From Alistipes communis (lineage in GTDB: Bacteria > Bacteroidota > Bacteroidia > Bacteroidales > Rikenellaceae): a stretch of DNA of 64,000 nucleotides. The translations under genes and the position numbers were made by a program. The DNA lies in assembly GCF_006542665.1 (NCBI RefSeq), contig NZ_AP019735.1, positions 2,542,001-2,606,000 of the forward strand. Reading direction: 5' to 3'. Every line of letters starts with the position of its first letter. Position 1 is the first letter of the stretch. This document shows positions 63,973-64,000 of the stretch, piece after piece. The notes beneath the pieces were generated by a model, which had not been told where the DNA came from, did no database searches, and saw only the letters and a list, made by a program, of their open reading frames with translations.

Positions 63973-64000
63973 CCGTCTCTTTTGTGCGGAGCCGGCGGTT

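Overview
This window comes from a GC-rich member of the Bacteroidota, most likely a gut Bacteroidales such as Alistipes (Rikenellaceae). The lineage is clear from paired SusC/SusD proteins, many lipoproteins, and repeated promoters of the Bacteroidota form TTG-N19/20-TAnnTTTG. The genus is a guess from base composition and gene content.

Positions 1-22063 hold a large N-glycan utilisation locus, all on the + strand. The first transcription unit encodes the surface machinery: a SusC transporter whose 5' end lies outside the window, SusD, a GH18-like binding protein without catalytic acids, a DUF1735-LamG lipoprotein, an active-looking GH18 endo-beta-N-acetylglucosaminidase, and an Ig-like lipoprotein. 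It ends at a terminator near 9371. A tightly packed unit follows: MFS transporter, GH130 phosphorylase, ROK sugar kinase, mannose-6-phosphate isomerase and three GH92-containing proteins, one fused to GH125. Together they can release high-mannose glycans, trim the mannoses, import Man-GlcNAc, split it by phosphorolysis and feed the products to glycolysis.

Positions 22064-26214 contain a small AT-rich island abutting a tRNA-Ser(GCT) gene. A 16-bp copy of the tRNA 3' end (22931 and 26119) flanks an HNH nuclease and an AAA ATPase resembling the Septu (PtuAB) anti-phage pair. The ATPase carries an in-frame TAA. No integrase gene is visible.

Positions 26427-38756 are mostly housekeeping: a nucleotidyltransferase-like protein, sufBCDS, thymidylate kinase, a DoxX-type membrane protein, and a long TPR protein paired with an outer-membrane barrel protein.

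Positions 38990-52885 (- strand) hold two surface-protein units. One is a 50-residue peptide followed by a 1111-residue GLUG lipoprotein. The other is a five-gene operon: a 1249-residue modular lipoprotein, a DNA/RNA non-specific endonuclease, an exported endonuclease/exonuclease/phosphatase, a TonB-dependent receptor and a DUF5689 lipoprotein. It looks like a PUL-style system for extracellular nucleic acids and is the best candidate for an under-described system here.

Positions 53034-64000 carry DUF4293, a GT2 glycosyltransferase, DUF4199, a threonylcarbamoyl-AMP synthase family protein, mltG, the SRP RNA, membrane proteins, an LTA-synthase-like enzyme, a toroid-like lipoprotein and an acyl-ACP thioesterase. 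A palindromic repeat family is scattered between genes from 31 kb to 57 kb. Several copies carry a complete consensus promoter pointing into the next gene.
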